DNA of 62,895 nt from Planctomycetaceae bacterium (GCA_900299185.1 OMIV01000003.1:1-62895); one strand, 5' to 3'; shown: positions 7,561 to 16,760, counted from the stretch's first letter. Numbers and translations are program-made. Notes: generated from the sequence alone by a model not told the origin.

Positions 7561-9870
7561 CTAACGAGCCAACCACTCGATCGCATCGGAGAGGGAGCCT
7601 TCTGCGGATGTCGCTTGGTTGCCGCTGCTCCGCAGATTCATCACGCGGACGTTTTGCGTCGGCAAGAGTTGTGTGAGATCGGCTACATCTCCAAGTGTCA
7701 GCATGTCGGGAATGATGGCGTCGTGAGGGACATGTACCGTCGGTCGATCCAGGATCGCTTGAAAGCTCGACAGCCCGCCGTTGATGAGTACGGACTCCAC
7801 GTCGTCGTCGAACATCGCAGCAAACAGCGCCAACAACTGACCGGTTGGCTCGACGAGCTTAGGACGATCATCAATCGCATGCGGCACAATGAGCCGAGCT
7901 TCAGAAGCATTGACGGGCGCAAGAGAGTCGCCCCAAACGGCGATCTTTTGACCGTCGATATCGGGACGCTGCTTGAGAAAGCTGAGTACCGCAAGCAGAT
8001 CGCGGAGCCGTTTGCCGATCATCGAACCGCCGAGCATAAGCTGCGTCGACGCACGCGACGTCATCTCGCCGGAGCGGTCACGATCGTTTCCGACCGAGGT
8101 CTCGCCGATGCCCCGAGGGTCGAGCAAACAAACTGCTTGCCCGCATTCGAGCAACTTGGCGATGTGTGGAGCGCGGGCTTTGAGCGTCGCTGATTTTCCG
8201 GCTTGAGACACGATGACGACGAGCGGTCGCTTGCCGTCAACTTTGCCTTGGCGAGTTAGCAACAGAACTGGGACTGTGATGCCCGATTCCGTCTCAAGCA
8301 TCAATCTCTCGGAGCTAAATGATGCTGAATCTGTTTGAGACGTTGATGCGGCGACCATGTGACTGACGTCTTTGGCGACAGGCTTGCTGTCGTCGACTTT
8401 GTCGAACAGCAGCGGGCTCCATTCGCGCCGCGCGATCGCTCGTTGCATCTCCAGCGAAGGGGTTGCGGTGCGACGGCGACGTGCTCCCAATTGCTGCGTC
8501 ACTTTCTCTTTCTGAAGTTCTCGCCACGCACGCGGCTTAAGCGTCGCCTGACTCTCGTTCGTCCAACACAACAACTCGGACGAATCTCGCCGTTGTGAGT
8601 ACTCGGCCTTTGCACCGTCAGGCAGACCGAACCACTGCGATAACGCAGCATGAATGGCGACTCGATGCAGCTTCCCGATGTGAGTGCAATGCGAGCCGTC
8701 AGATTGTTTCACTGATCCGTAACCATGAGTTTCAGCGAGGCCGCTTGCAGGTTGATGCCACTGCGAGATTGTTTGCAGTCGTTTCCAAACTGGATCGCGA
8801 GCGGCATCGAATGTGAATTCGTGTCCGTAGACCAAAGCTCGAGGAGCGATGCTGCCAACGATAACCCACGGTAAGAAGCCGTCGGCTGCGGAACGCTTCA
8901 AGTTGCGAGTTGATTCCCAACTACCGCTGCCCGCGTAATTGAATGTGGTCTCGGCATCGTCAGGCAGCGGATAAACGGTCTCTGGCTGTGGTCCGCCGAA
9001 GTTGAACGGGACCGCGACTTGAATGCGGCGATCAAGTGCCGCGGCCACTGCAGCGGGATCTCCGCCGCCCGCGACAGCTCCCAACAATGCGATGCACTTG
9101 GAGTCGATGCCGGGTTGAGCGAGCAACAAATCAACTCCGCGTGACAAGTCCCAAACAAGCTGGCCGACATAACTCTCTCCTGCCAAATGAGCCTGCAGGG
9201 CGAGGTCATAACGAAAGTAGTAGTCCTGCCGACTTACTCGAAAGCTGGTTGGGTAGTCGCGTTCGGTCGAGAAGGGGTGCTGGCGTCGCTCTCCATGTCC
9301 CATGTGATCGGGCACCAGCACGAGACATCCCATTCGAGCCCAGGTCATGCCCATATCTTGAAGTTCGCCGTGTGTCTTCGAAGTGTGATGGCTATGCGAG
9401 ATAACGAACCCAGGCATTGAGGCTTGTGGTTCGGCGGGCTGATAGAGATTTGAGCTGACCCACACACCGGGCCGACTTTCAAACAGAACGCACTTGATGA
9501 CGAATCCATCGCCCGCGATCTGCTTCGTGACTCGCCATGACATCGAACCTGCCGCCGGTGCTTCTGGAAAACGGCCGAGTGACGCTTTCAATGCTGCGAG
9601 CTTCTCGTCGCGATATCGCTGCCACTCTGGAAGCGACTTGATGGCCGCCCAATCCGCTGACGAGTTGGCGTTCGCCGCCTTGATTCGCGCTGAGTAGTAC
9701 TCACCGACCATACGAGCCGCGCGATCTCGACTGTCCGGGGGGATGACTCGCGTATCAAGCTCTTGCAGCGACTTCACGAGGATCTCGTCGTCTGCGACGA
9801 CATCGATGCAGCTCAACGCCAAACCAAGGACTAAGACCACGCTAACGATTCCGTTCCCATAGCAGCGCAT
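7561..9870 (-). CDS. Secreted protein with two alpha/beta-hydrolase domains
   Basis: The 769-residue product starts with a signal peptide (MRCYGNGIVSVVLVLGLALS) and has two consecutive alpha/beta-hydrolase folds. The first (about 120-410) has FVISHSHH, LVPDHMGHGERR and the nucleophile-elbow position ALLGAVAGGG, where the usual Ser is Val266. The second (about 520-769) has LVVIVSQAG, LLDPRGIGE and an intact elbow AVWGDSLA with Ser649, but I see no clear catalytic His near the C-terminus. Relatives include acetyl-xylan esterase and prolyl-oligopeptidase-like proteins. A TTG at 9894 could start the frame; the ATG at 9870 begins the signal peptide and is preferred. Confidence 0.8.
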   Translation of the reverse strand: MRCYGNGIVSVVLVLGLALSCIDVVADDEILVKSLQELDTRVIPPDSRDRAARMVGEYYSARIKAANANSSADWAAIKSLPEWQRYRDEKLAALKASLGRFPEAPAAGSMSWRVTKQIAGDGFVIKCVLFESRPGVWVSSNLYQPAEPQASMPGFVISHSHHTSKTHGELQDMGMTWARMGCLVLVPDHMGHGERRQHPFSTERDYPTSFRVSRQDYYFRYDLALQAHLAGESYVGQLVWDLSRGVDLLLAQPGIDSKCIALLGAVAGGGDPAAVAAALDRRIQVAVPFNFGGPQPETVYPLPDDAETTFNYAGSGSWESTRNLKRSAADGFLPWVIVGSIAPRALVYGHEFTFDAARDPVWKRLQTISQWHQPASGLAETHGYGSVKQSDGSHCTHIGKLHRVAIHAALSQWFGLPDGAKAEYSQRRDSSELLCWTNESQATLKPRAWRELQKEKVTQQLGARRRRTATPSLEMQRAIARREWSPLLFDKVDDSKPVAKDVSHMVAASTSQTDSASFSSERLMLETESGITVPVLLLTRQGKVDGKRPLVVIVSQAGKSATLKARAPHIAKLLECGQAVCLLDPRGIGETSVGNDRDRSGEMTSRASTQLMLGGSMIGKRLRDLLAVLSFLKQRPDIDGQKIAVWGDSLAPVNASEARLIVPHAIDDRPKLVEPTGQLLALFAAMFDDDVESVLINGGLSSFQAILDRPTVHVPHDAIIPDMLTLGDVADLTQLLPTQNVRVMNLRSSGNQATSAEGSLSDAIEWLAR

Positions 9871-9982
9871 AGTCGTCTCACTGAGGATGGCCAAACGAAT
9901 GAATTGTTGGAGTGAAAACGACCAGCAATGTAGCCCTCAGAACTGAAGCGCGAACGGAATTGTTGGCAGAAGTGAGCTCCAT

Positions 9983-10018
9983 AAAACGAGAAAGGCTCCT
10001 CTTCGTGAGGAGCCTTTC
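9983..10018 (-). terminator. Rho-independent terminator of the sigma/anti-sigma operon
   Basis: GAAAGGCTCCTC and GAGGAGCCTTTC form a 12-bp perfect stem with a 5-nt loop. On the minus strand it is followed by TCGTTTTAT. It lies about 50 bases past the anti-sigma stop. Confidence 0.85.
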
Positions 10019-10070
10019 GATGTCCACGCACGGGTTCGAGGCGCGTGGACCAGCAGCAAAGACAACGAAT

Positions 10071-10589
10071 CTAGTAGCCGACATTCCGCAGTGGCTCACG
10101 ACCCAGTCGAGAGTGGTCAAGTTGCTCTAACGACTGCCAAGACGGCTCGCCGTATACCGGGACGAATGCCGGAGACAATGCTCGGGCATGCATACCAATC
10201 CCGCTCGTTGTCCCGACGTTTTGAAGTTCCGGATAAACTCGCGAGCCCGAGTTATCGGGCAATTGAATCCCGATCAGAAACAAGGCCACTCCGACCAAGC
10301 TCGGGACCAACGTATTGCGAAATGACAAACGCCACCGATTTCGCACAGCCAAATCTCTATTGGGCTGAGCCAATGCGGCTTCCAGCTTTGGCAGCACGCA
10401 GCGGTGAGTCGCTTCCAGTTGTTGCGAATTTACGGCATCCAGCGCGCTCATGGCAGCTTGTAATTCAGTGTAATGTTTCTGACAGTCGAAGCAGCCTCCC
10501 AGGTGATTTCGCACTGCTGCTGCGTCCGCCGGAGAGAGATCGTCTCTCACCAGCAGTGCCAATTCATGGCGAGCAATCTTGCAGATCAT
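10071..10589 (-). CDS. Anti-sigma factor with zinc-binding domain
   Basis: The 172-residue protein begins with a zinc-finger anti-sigma domain: His29-x3-Cys33-x2-Cys36 in HLGGCFDCQKH. A single membrane helix follows near residues 92-108 (LVPSLVGVALFLIGIQL) with a short extracytoplasmic tail. It should hold the ECF sigma factor encoded immediately upstream at the membrane until a signal releases it. The ATG lies inside the sigma gene (26-base overlap), indicating translational coupling. The inducing signal is unknown. Confidence 0.88.
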   Translation of the reverse strand: MICKIARHELALLVRDDLSPADAAAVRNHLGGCFDCQKHYTELQAAMSALDAVNSQQLEATHRCVLPKLEAALAQPNRDLAVRNRWRLSFRNTLVPSLVGVALFLIGIQLPDNSGSRVYPELQNVGTTSGIGMHARALSPAFVPVYGEPSWQSLEQLDHSRLGREPLRNVGY

Positions 10590-11250
10590 CGTCGTTAACC
10601 TCTGAATTATCGGGAAGAGGCTGTTGACCAGCGCGAGCCGTCCACAACCGTTGAAACTTCATGCGGGCCTCTGCCAACCGCCAACGTATCGTCGCTTCTT
10701 TACGATTAAGGATGGCAGCAATCTCGGCCGTCGAAAAACTTTCGAGATCTCGAAGCACCAGAACTGTTCGGTACTTCTCCGGGATCATCTCTAAGACCTT
10801 CCGAACCTCCTGCGAAAGATCGAGCTGCTCGCGAGGATCAGGCGTGGCCGGATCGAGATCGGGAGCGTCTTCATCTCGCTTTTGGCTGAAAAGTGACCAT
10901 CGAATGCGTCGCCGAGTCCGTCGCATATAGTCTAGGGTCATGTTAACCCCGACTTGGAACAACCACGGACCGAATCGTCGCGATGGATCAAAGAGTTCCA
11001 TACGACGATAGACTTTCAGGAACGCTTCCTGAGCAAGATCTTCGACGATTGCGGCGTCGGAAATGAATCGCGAGATGACGCGCATCAAACGCGCTTCGTA
11101 ACGACGCACCAATTCCCCGAAGGCAGCTCTGTCATCGTGTCGCGCGAGTTCAACCAGTCGAGCATCACTGAAGCTTACATAGATGTTGGCTTCGTCCATG
11201 ATGTCGTTGCTGGTGGGCCTAGCGACGTCGGCCGTCATTGTCGCTGTCAT
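10564..11250 (-). CDS. ECF-type RNA polymerase sigma-70 factor
   Basis: The 228-residue product has sigma region 2 (AAFGELVRRYEARLMRVISRF...EDLAQEAFLKVYRRMELFD...WLFQVGVNMTLDYMRR) and region 4 (IPEKYRTVLVLRDLESFSTAEIAAILNRKEATIRWRLAEARMKF), with no region 3, as in ECF sigma factors. It directs RNA polymerase to a dedicated promoter set. Several in-frame ATGs lie near the start (11250, 11238); conservation begins only around residue 26. It overlaps the anti-sigma gene downstream. Confidence 0.92.
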   Translation of the reverse strand: MTATMTADVARPTSNDIMDEANIYVSFSDARLVELARHDDRAAFGELVRRYEARLMRVISRFISDAAIVEDLAQEAFLKVYRRMELFDPSRRFGPWLFQVGVNMTLDYMRRTRRRIRWSLFSQKRDEDAPDLDPATPDPREQLDLSQEVRKVLEMIPEKYRTVLVLRDLESFSTAEIAAILNRKEATIRWRLAEARMKFQRLWTARAGQQPLPDNSEVNDDDLQDCSP

Positions 11251-11563
11251 GGCTCCGCATCCCTAAGAAGGACTGTTCTGGCCAAAGTTACGCCCGCAAT
11301 GGCAATCGTGTTGGCCGGACCTGCCACAATTGCATTTTTGATTGAGAAGCAAACGCCGGACCTGTTCGACATCGCCTTGAGATTCAAGGCATCCGCAGCA
11401 CTGTTCGGGATGTTGGATGTCGCGTCACTGAGGACAGTTACGATCAATTTTTGATACGCGTCCTCATTACCTCGAACGCGATCCCGAACGGCGATCAACG
11501 GCTAGTGATTTGTCGAAAATTCATTCCTCGATCGCTGTGTCTACAAACTCTTGGCCACCCCAG
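11251..11563. other. Upstream region of the ECF sigma gene
   Basis: About 310 bases upstream of the sigma gene. An 83-codon minus frame (11247-11498) overlaps the sigma ATG by four bases but has no family features. The region probably holds the sigma operon promoter; I cannot identify it. Confidence 0.5.
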
Positions 11564-11615
11564 AAAAAACTGAAGCCCCGGCAACCTTCTTCGAATCGAA
11601 GGTTGCCGGGGCTTC
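11564..11615 (-). terminator. Strong rho-independent terminator of the PH-domain gene
   Basis: An 18-bp perfect stem (GAAGCCCCGGCAACCTTC with GAAGGTTGCCGGGGCTTC) with an 8-nt loop is followed, on the minus strand, by an A and then GTTTTTT. It lies 27 bases after the stop of the PH-domain protein. Confidence 0.92.
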
Positions 11616-11642
11616 TCTGTGTATTTGCCGAGGCCAGTCGCG

Positions 11643-12161
11643 TTAGACCGGCTGTCGAGCTGCGATTACTTTCTGAGTCAGTTGAACCTGCACCTCAGCA
11701 TCGCGAGTTTCGAGAATGTTGGCTTTCAAAATTTCAGGATACGGGACGCCTCGCAACACCATGACGGGGTCACCTTTGGCATTGATCAAATACACGTCGC
11801 CGGCGTCGTAGAATTCCTGTCCGTGCTGTTGATCGACAGTCACTTCAGCGATGTCCGCCAGAGGCACAGACTGCAACATCGTCGTTCCCAGCGAGGCCCA
11901 ACGACCGATTGAGCGGTTTGTGAGGACATAACGCTCGCCAATGATCTTCTGAACGGCGTAGATCAAAACGGCCAACGGTGCGACAGCTAAGCCAAAGAGC
12001 AGATACGAGATTTTGACGCCCCAAATCTTGACGGGGACCATCTCCAGCACATCACCCAAGAACTGACCCAGACCGGTCGCCGCAATAGAAGGGTAACGCA
12101 CGGCAATTTCGCATTCGGAGGAAGAATGGACTCCAGCGATTGGCTGAACTTTCTGCGGCAT
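11643..12161 (-). CDS. PH-domain (bPH) membrane protein
   Basis: The 172-residue protein has an N-terminal region, two adjacent hydrophobic stretches around residues 47-75 (KISYLLFGLAVAPLAVLIYAVQ) and then the bacterial PH-domain pattern ERYVLTNRSIGRWASLGT...SVPLADIAEVTVDQQHGQEFYDAGDVYLINAKGDPVMVLRGVP. Such proteins are membrane-anchored and of unknown function. The ATG at 12161 is chosen; a TTG at 12173 is also possible since neither has a strong ribosome site. It is transcribed alone with its own terminator. Confidence 0.78.
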   Translation of the reverse strand: MPQKVQPIAGVHSSSECEIAVRYPSIAATGLGQFLGDVLEMVPVKIWGVKISYLLFGLAVAPLAVLIYAVQKIIGERYVLTNRSIGRWASLGTTMLQSVPLADIAEVTVDQQHGQEFYDAGDVYLINAKGDPVMVLRGVPYPEILKANILETRDAEVQVQLTQKVIAARQPV

Positions 12162-12753
12162 GTTTAGGCTCAAATCCAGTTTCAGAAGGACAACGGCTTC
12201 AGTCTCAAAGCCGAGCTTTGAACGGCGGAGCGGGAAACTATCAAAGGCACTGCAGTGATTCCAGCTTCCTCCACATCAACACTCGCTGGGATTGCATGAC
12301 GTGAGAACTCCAGGATCGCCCAAATCGCCTGGCCATTAACTCATGAAGCGAATTCAGGTCAGAGTGCTGTCCGGTGTCATCGACGCTGTTGACGGTCTCA
12401 AATCTGCCCCCCAGAGTTTAGTGGTTAGTGGATTCCGAAGTTCGATGTTGGAATAGGGGATCGCTCTTGATGGACTCCAGGAGCGGCCCCCTCTTTCAAC
12501 AGAACGACGGCCCGACCGACTCCACACTTCGTTTGAGTTGGTTGCAGCCGTTCTCGAAGAGCGACAATTGAGCCGTCTCCACATGATCCGTTTACTGAGC
12601 ATGCAAACTCACGGGCAGCCTGTGGCTCGAGTGAGTGCATCAGACTTGGCTGCGGAGGAGTGCTTAGATGTCAGGTTCTCGCTCGCATCTCGGTGGTGCC
12701 AATTGAATCCGCTGGGAGGATGATGCGAAGTCCTGACATGAAAGACAGCGGCC
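12162..12753. other. Intergenic region between divergent genes
   Basis: About 590 bases between the PH-domain gene and RNase III. The short frames here (for example 12354-12640, minus) show no family features, and no clear hairpin or promoter was seen. It may contain decayed sequence. Confidence 0.5.
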
Positions 12754-13851
12754 ATGAGTTATCGGGACCATGACGAAGTCGATGATTGGGAATTGATCTA
12801 CCCTGAAGACATCGACGAATTGGACGACCTAAATGACGAAGACGACGACGATGCGGAAGAAGACTTCGAAGATGAAGACGACTTCGAGGACGATGAATTC
12901 GATGATGAAGAGCTAGACGAAGAGGACGAAGCTGACTTCGAATTCTCTGAAGAGCCTCGTCCCATTAAGAAGGACGCAGAACCGACTCGTCGTTCGTTCG
13001 TTTCTACGAACCGGGCCTCGAAAGACAGCCCGAAGCATTGTTCGACTCCGTCCAAAGATGTCGCAGCTCCCGCCGAGAAGCTCAGTGCGTCTGCTCGTGC
13101 GCGGCAACGACGCGAGGCACTGCTACCGTCCGACACGTCTCTTCGTGTGATGAGTGAGAAGCTCGCGGATGAGTGCGAAGAGTCTTTGGGTTATCGCTTC
13201 AAGGACCGTCGGAAGTTGGAGCACGGTTTGACCCACTCGTCGATTGCCCGCACTCGGTTAGAGTCGAACGAGCGGCTGGAATTCTTGGGCGACTCGATCA
13301 TGGGGGCCGTGATTTGCGAAGAGTTGTACCGACAGTTTCCCGACTTGCCCGAAGGCGAAATGACGCGCATCAAATCGGCAGTGGTCAGCCGACTCACTTG
13401 CGCTAAGGTCGGGAAGAAAATCGAGCTGAATCGTTACTTGTTGCTTGGCCGAGGCTTCCCAGCGCGGGACCGTTTGCCGGGGTCGATCATCGCTGGCGCG
13501 TATGAGGCCATCGTTGCGTCGATCTATTTAGATGGTGGCTTCGATGCTGCGAAAAAATTTGTGTTGGACACGCTCAATGAGGAAGTCACCAAGACCGCTC
13601 GTTCGGCTCATGCGCAGAACTACAAGAGCCACTTGCAACAGATGGCTCAGCGGCATTTCGGTCAAACTCCCAACTATCGTGTGAACGACGAGAAGGGGCC
13701 CGATCACTCCAAGTGCTTTGAGATCTCGGTCTCGATTGGTGGTCGTCTCTTTCCGTCTGCCTGGGGACCAAGCAAGAAGGAAGCCGAGCAAAATGCAGCT
13801 CGTGCTGCCATTGAAATCATCGCCGAAGAGAAGGGCGAGGCCGTCGATTAG
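12754..13851 (+). CDS. rnc: Ribonuclease III with long acidic N-terminal extension
   Basis: RNase III cleaves double-stranded RNA in rRNA and mRNA processing. The catalytic domain starts near residue 132 and carries the signature NERLEFLGDS (Glu173, Asp180), followed by a double-stranded RNA-binding domain (about 285-358; NYKSHLQQMAQRHFG...GPSKKEAEQNAARAA). At the second acidic pair the usual ADAxEA reads AGAYEA: Gly248 replaces Asp, while Glu251 is kept. The first 130 residues are extra, and residues 8-65 are almost entirely Asp/Glu. The extension makes the protein 365 residues against about 230 in E. coli. The gene is monocistronic. Confidence 0.93.
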   Translation: MSYRDHDEVDDWELIYPEDIDELDDLNDEDDDDAEEDFEDEDDFEDDEFDDEELDEEDEADFEFSEEPRPIKKDAEPTRRSFVSTNRASKDSPKHCSTPSKDVAAPAEKLSASARARQRREALLPSDTSLRVMSEKLADECEESLGYRFKDRRKLEHGLTHSSIARTRLESNERLEFLGDSIMGAVICEELYRQFPDLPEGEMTRIKSAVVSRLTCAKVGKKIELNRYLLLGRGFPARDRLPGSIIAGAYEAIVASIYLDGGFDAAKKFVLDTLNEEVTKTARSAHAQNYKSHLQQMAQRHFGQTPNYRVNDEKGPDHSKCFEISVSIGGRLFPSAWGPSKKEAEQNAARAAIEIIAEEKGEAVD

Positions 13852-14007
13852 ATAATCGCGTCAACGCGGCGAGCGTTCCCGGTTTCACTATCTCGGTTGA
13901 ACTGGGACTCGCACTGGTGGGGTGTAATTTGAGTTTCAGCTTGCCATGGATGAGATCCACAATTCGGAAGGACGAGCGATGGACATGATTCCTACAGAGG
14001 CCAATTC

Positions 14008-14220
14008 ATGAGCGATCCCTCGCCAACTCGATTCCCGGTTGGAGCTTTGATCACAGGCACTATGGCGATTGTCTGTTTGCCGTTTCTGCCTTTGTTGTTC
14101 TCGATCATTGAGAGCTTCGTGTTTGGTACTCGCAAGGTTGAAGAGTTCTTTGAGAGGCTGGGAATTCACGACGAACTCGGTGACTTCTACAACTTCGTGG
14201 GTCACTTGTTTGTTCGCTGA
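14008..14220 (+). CDS. Small single-pass membrane protein
   Basis: A 70-residue product with one hydrophobic helix (GALITGTMAIVCLPFLPLLFSII, residues 12-34) and an amphipathic tail. GAGG precedes the ATG at suitable spacing. It ends 23 bases before the cysteine-cluster protein frame and is probably co-transcribed with it. I do not recognise a family. Confidence 0.55.
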   Translation: MSDPSPTRFPVGALITGTMAIVCLPFLPLLFSIIESFVFGTRKVEEFFERLGIHDELGDFYNFVGHLFVR

Positions 14221-14243
14221 CGACCTTTGGTCTTCGCATCGAA

Positions 14244-15524
14244 TTGAAAGAGAACTTGCCCGTGCTGCCGCTTACTTTGCCGACGATCCAAAACTGGAGC
14301 TGTCACAACTGCTCGGGGTGCTGCAAGCAGCATCTCATTGAAATCACGGAAGCTGAGCGGCAGCGCATCGTCGATCAAGACTGGACCGAGGCCGATGGCA
14401 TTCCGCATCGGCAAGCGGTTGTCGAACCACATGCGGGTCCGTTTTGGAAGCGGCGTTATCGGCTCGCTCATCAGTCCGACGGTGCGTGTGTTTTCTTGAA
14501 CGAGCAGGGCTTGTGTCGCATTCATGCGAAGTTTGGCGAAGCCGCGAAGCCGTTGGCTTGCCGCATCTATCCCTACGCGTTTCATCCCGCAGGCAAACGG
14601 ATCACTGTCAGTCTGAGATTCAGTTGTCCGTCAGTCGTAAAGAACTTGGGGCGTTCGTGTTCGCAGAACAAAGACGAGATCAAGACGCTCGCCAAATTGG
14701 TGGTGCCAGAAGGATCCGACCGAATCCCAGCACCGCTCTTGAACTCACGATGTTCGAGCAACTGGGATGACGTGTTGAGAGTCACTCAGGTCTTTCACGA
14801 TTTCATCTCAGACGCCGAGACGCCGTTGATCGAACGGCTTTATCGCACTTCGTTAATCGCATCTTACTTTGAGCAAGCAGACTTGCGGTCGTTCTCTGGC
14901 GAGCGACTTGATGAACTGCTGGAAGTTCTGGGGGGCGCGGCGACTCAAGATGAATTGCCCCAACCAGTGTTGCCTGAGAAGTTAGATGCGTTGCACTTCC
15001 GATTGCTGGTGGCCCAGTACGCGAGGAAGGACACCACTGCGGATCTCGGGGCGGGTTGGTGGCACCGCTTTCAATTGCTGAGATCGGCACTCAAGTTTGC
15101 TCGCGGTATCGGCATGACTCCGAAGTTGCGAGAAGAGTTTGCCGAAGTGCCGTTCACCGCACTCGATGAGCCATTTGGTCCATTGCCGCGCGAGACCGAC
15201 GAACTACTGACTCGATACTTGCAGGTCAAAATCGAGGGGCTGCATTTCTGCGGTCGTGCCTATTACGACGTCGCAGTGTCGGGAGGATTACAGAGTTTGT
15301 TGCTCGTCATTCCGGCGGTCTTGTGGATCGCTCGATGGATCGCACTGAGTCAGAACCGCCGACGCTTGGTGATCGATGACATTCAGCGTGCCTTGGCCAT
15401 GGCCGATCATCAGCATGGATACTCGCCCTTATTCGGCAGCTTCAGCTTTCGCTCACGCGTGAGTTATCTCAGCAACAAAGGCGGCCTTGCGAACTTGCTG
15501 TTGTGGTACGGTCGCGATGCATAA
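14244..15524 (+). CDS. YkgJ-type cysteine cluster protein
   Basis: The N-terminal half has the zinc/iron-chelating cysteine cluster pattern: WSCHNCSGCCKQH (CxxCxxCC) near residues 18-30, then CVFLNEQGLCRIH and KPLACRIYPYAF, as in YkgJ/flagellin-methylase-like proteins. The C-terminal 250 residues are unassigned. The product probably binds an Fe-S cluster or zinc; the reaction is unknown. The frame opens at a TTG (14244) without a clear ribosome site; GTG at 14262 is an alternative, so the start is uncertain. It follows the small membrane protein gene. Confidence 0.78.
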   Translation: MKENLPVLPLTLPTIQNWSCHNCSGCCKQHLIEITEAERQRIVDQDWTEADGIPHRQAVVEPHAGPFWKRRYRLAHQSDGACVFLNEQGLCRIHAKFGEAAKPLACRIYPYAFHPAGKRITVSLRFSCPSVVKNLGRSCSQNKDEIKTLAKLVVPEGSDRIPAPLLNSRCSSNWDDVLRVTQVFHDFISDAETPLIERLYRTSLIASYFEQADLRSFSGERLDELLEVLGGAATQDELPQPVLPEKLDALHFRLLVAQYARKDTTADLGAGWWHRFQLLRSALKFARGIGMTPKLREEFAEVPFTALDEPFGPLPRETDELLTRYLQVKIEGLHFCGRAYYDVAVSGGLQSLLLVIPAVLWIARWIALSQNRRRLVIDDIQRALAMADHQHGYSPLFGSFSFRSRVSYLSNKGGLANLLLWYGRDA

Positions 15525-15544
15525 CCCTGACTGTGGGAACGAAG

Positions 15545-15576
15545 CAGCCCTTACCGAGAAGCACTCGGCAAGGGCT
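15545..15576. terminator. Hairpin between convergent genes
   Basis: CAGCCCTTACCGAG pairs with CTCGGCAAGGGCTG (14 bp, one mismatch) around a 4-nt loop, 20 bases after the cysteine-cluster gene and 24 before the end of the minus-strand hydrolase. T-runs are weak on both sides; a bidirectional terminator is likely. Confidence 0.65.
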
Positions 15577-15599
15577 GTTTGGACCATTCAAAGTCACGC

Positions 15600-16760
15600 T
15601 TACTTAGCGGTTCCATAGATGTCTTGAGCCGCTTTCACGAACGCGCCTTGGCTCTTGTTGCCTTCGCCAGGGAAGCCTGCGTGTTGCACCAAGAAGACCG
15701 TAATGATTCCTCGTTGCGCATCGATCGACATGTTCGTCGACAATGCCCCGCCGTGGCCGAAGGTCGCGCCATTTGCGGACCATCCAACGCCGTAACCGTC
15801 CTTTACGGCGTCGCCCGTTTGCTTACTGGTCATCGCCTTGATGGCGGCTTCGGAGAGATACCGTTTGCCGTTGAGTTCGCCGCCGTTGAGCACCATGCGG
15901 CAGATCGTGGCGCAGTCGGTGGCGGTTGAGAACAAGCCACCAGCCGGCATTGGATAACGGTTGTCGCGGCGAGATAGCGGATAAGTCAGTTGGCCAATCG
16001 TTGTCTCTTCGAGCTTCGTCTTATCGGCACTGGGCTTGTACGGCTTTGCGAGCCGCGAGACTTGTTCTTCGTTTGGCCAGAAGGTCGTGTCTTTCATGCC
16101 GAGAGGCTTAAACAGTCGCTGGTCCATGAAGTCCTCATAAGACTGACCGGTGACGACTTCGATGATTCTTGCACCGGTGTTGATGCCCGCGTTGGAGTAC
16201 GCGTACTTGGTACCCGGTTGGTGCATCAGCGGAGTCATTGCATAGCTGCGAACGGCATCCTTCAGAGGCAGCCCATCGAGCGTTGGGGTTTCCAATGCAG
16301 ACTTGAAAGGCATGCCGCTCGTGTGGCTCATCACATCCCGCACGGTGATCAGCCGCGACGGCTTCTTCAGCAGGACGTGCTCGGCGTCTTGCTCAGCGGT
16401 CTCCCACAAGTTCTTGAACTCCGGCAAGAACTTTTCGATCGGGTCATCGAGCGACACCTTGCCTTCGTCGACCAAGATCATCAGCCCCACACCCGTGATG
16501 GGCTTGCTCATGGACGCGATCCAGAAGATGCAGTCATGGCGCATGGCTTGCTTGGCGGTGACGTCCATGAAACCCACGCTTTCAAGGCTCACCAATTTCT
16601 CTTTGGTGGCGACGGCCGTGACCGCCCCTGCCAGCGAGCCGTTCTCAACGAATGGCTTGAGTGCTGCCGCAGGGCTTGGCTCCGCAGCAGACAACATCAC
16701 AGGCCCGCTCAATAGAACGAACCCCAGCAAGCTCAACAGCGACGCACGGATCAATTTCAT
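15600..16760 (-). CDS. Serine hydrolase, class C beta-lactamase/esterase family
   Basis: The 386-residue exported protein has a signal peptide (MKLIRASLLSLLGFVLLSGPVMLS). The three family motifs are present: SxxK as Ser83-Met-Ser-Lys86, YxN as YSN near residue 188, and HGG (GATFGHGGAL) near residue 346. Relatives act as penicillin-binding-like carboxypeptidases, esterases or beta-lactamases; substrate cannot be told. AGGAG lies at correct spacing before the ATG. It is monocistronic. A role in antibiotic resistance is not implied by this sequence. Confidence 0.9.
   Translation of the reverse strand: MKLIRASLLSLLGFVLLSGPVMLSAAEPSPAAALKPFVENGSLAGAVTAVATKEKLVSLESVGFMDVTAKQAMRHDCIFWIASMSKPITGVGLMILVDEGKVSLDDPIEKFLPEFKNLWETAEQDAEHVLLKKPSRLITVRDVMSHTSGMPFKSALETPTLDGLPLKDAVRSYAMTPLMHQPGTKYAYSNAGINTGARIIEVVTGQSYEDFMDQRLFKPLGMKDTTFWPNEEQVSRLAKPYKPSADKTKLEETTIGQLTYPLSRRDNRYPMPAGGLFSTATDCATICRMVLNGGELNGKRYLSEAAIKAMTSKQTGDAVKDGYGVGWSANGATFGHGGALSTNMSIDAQRGIITVFLVQHAGFPGEGNKSQGAFVKAAQDIYGTAK

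Noticed and set aside
10021-10046. CCACGCACGGGTTCGAGGCGCGTGG resembling a tRNA T-arm
   Set aside because: No anticodon arm or acceptor stem around it, and it is at the end of the anti-sigma gene.
11247-11498. 83-codon minus frame overlapping the sigma start by 4 bases
   Set aside because: The 4-base overlap is suggestive, but composition is mixed, there is no ribosome site and no family similarity; kept as intergenic.
15990-16715. 241-codon plus-strand frame opposite the serine hydrolase
   Set aside because: The minus strand carries SxxK, YxN and HGG motifs; this is a shadow.
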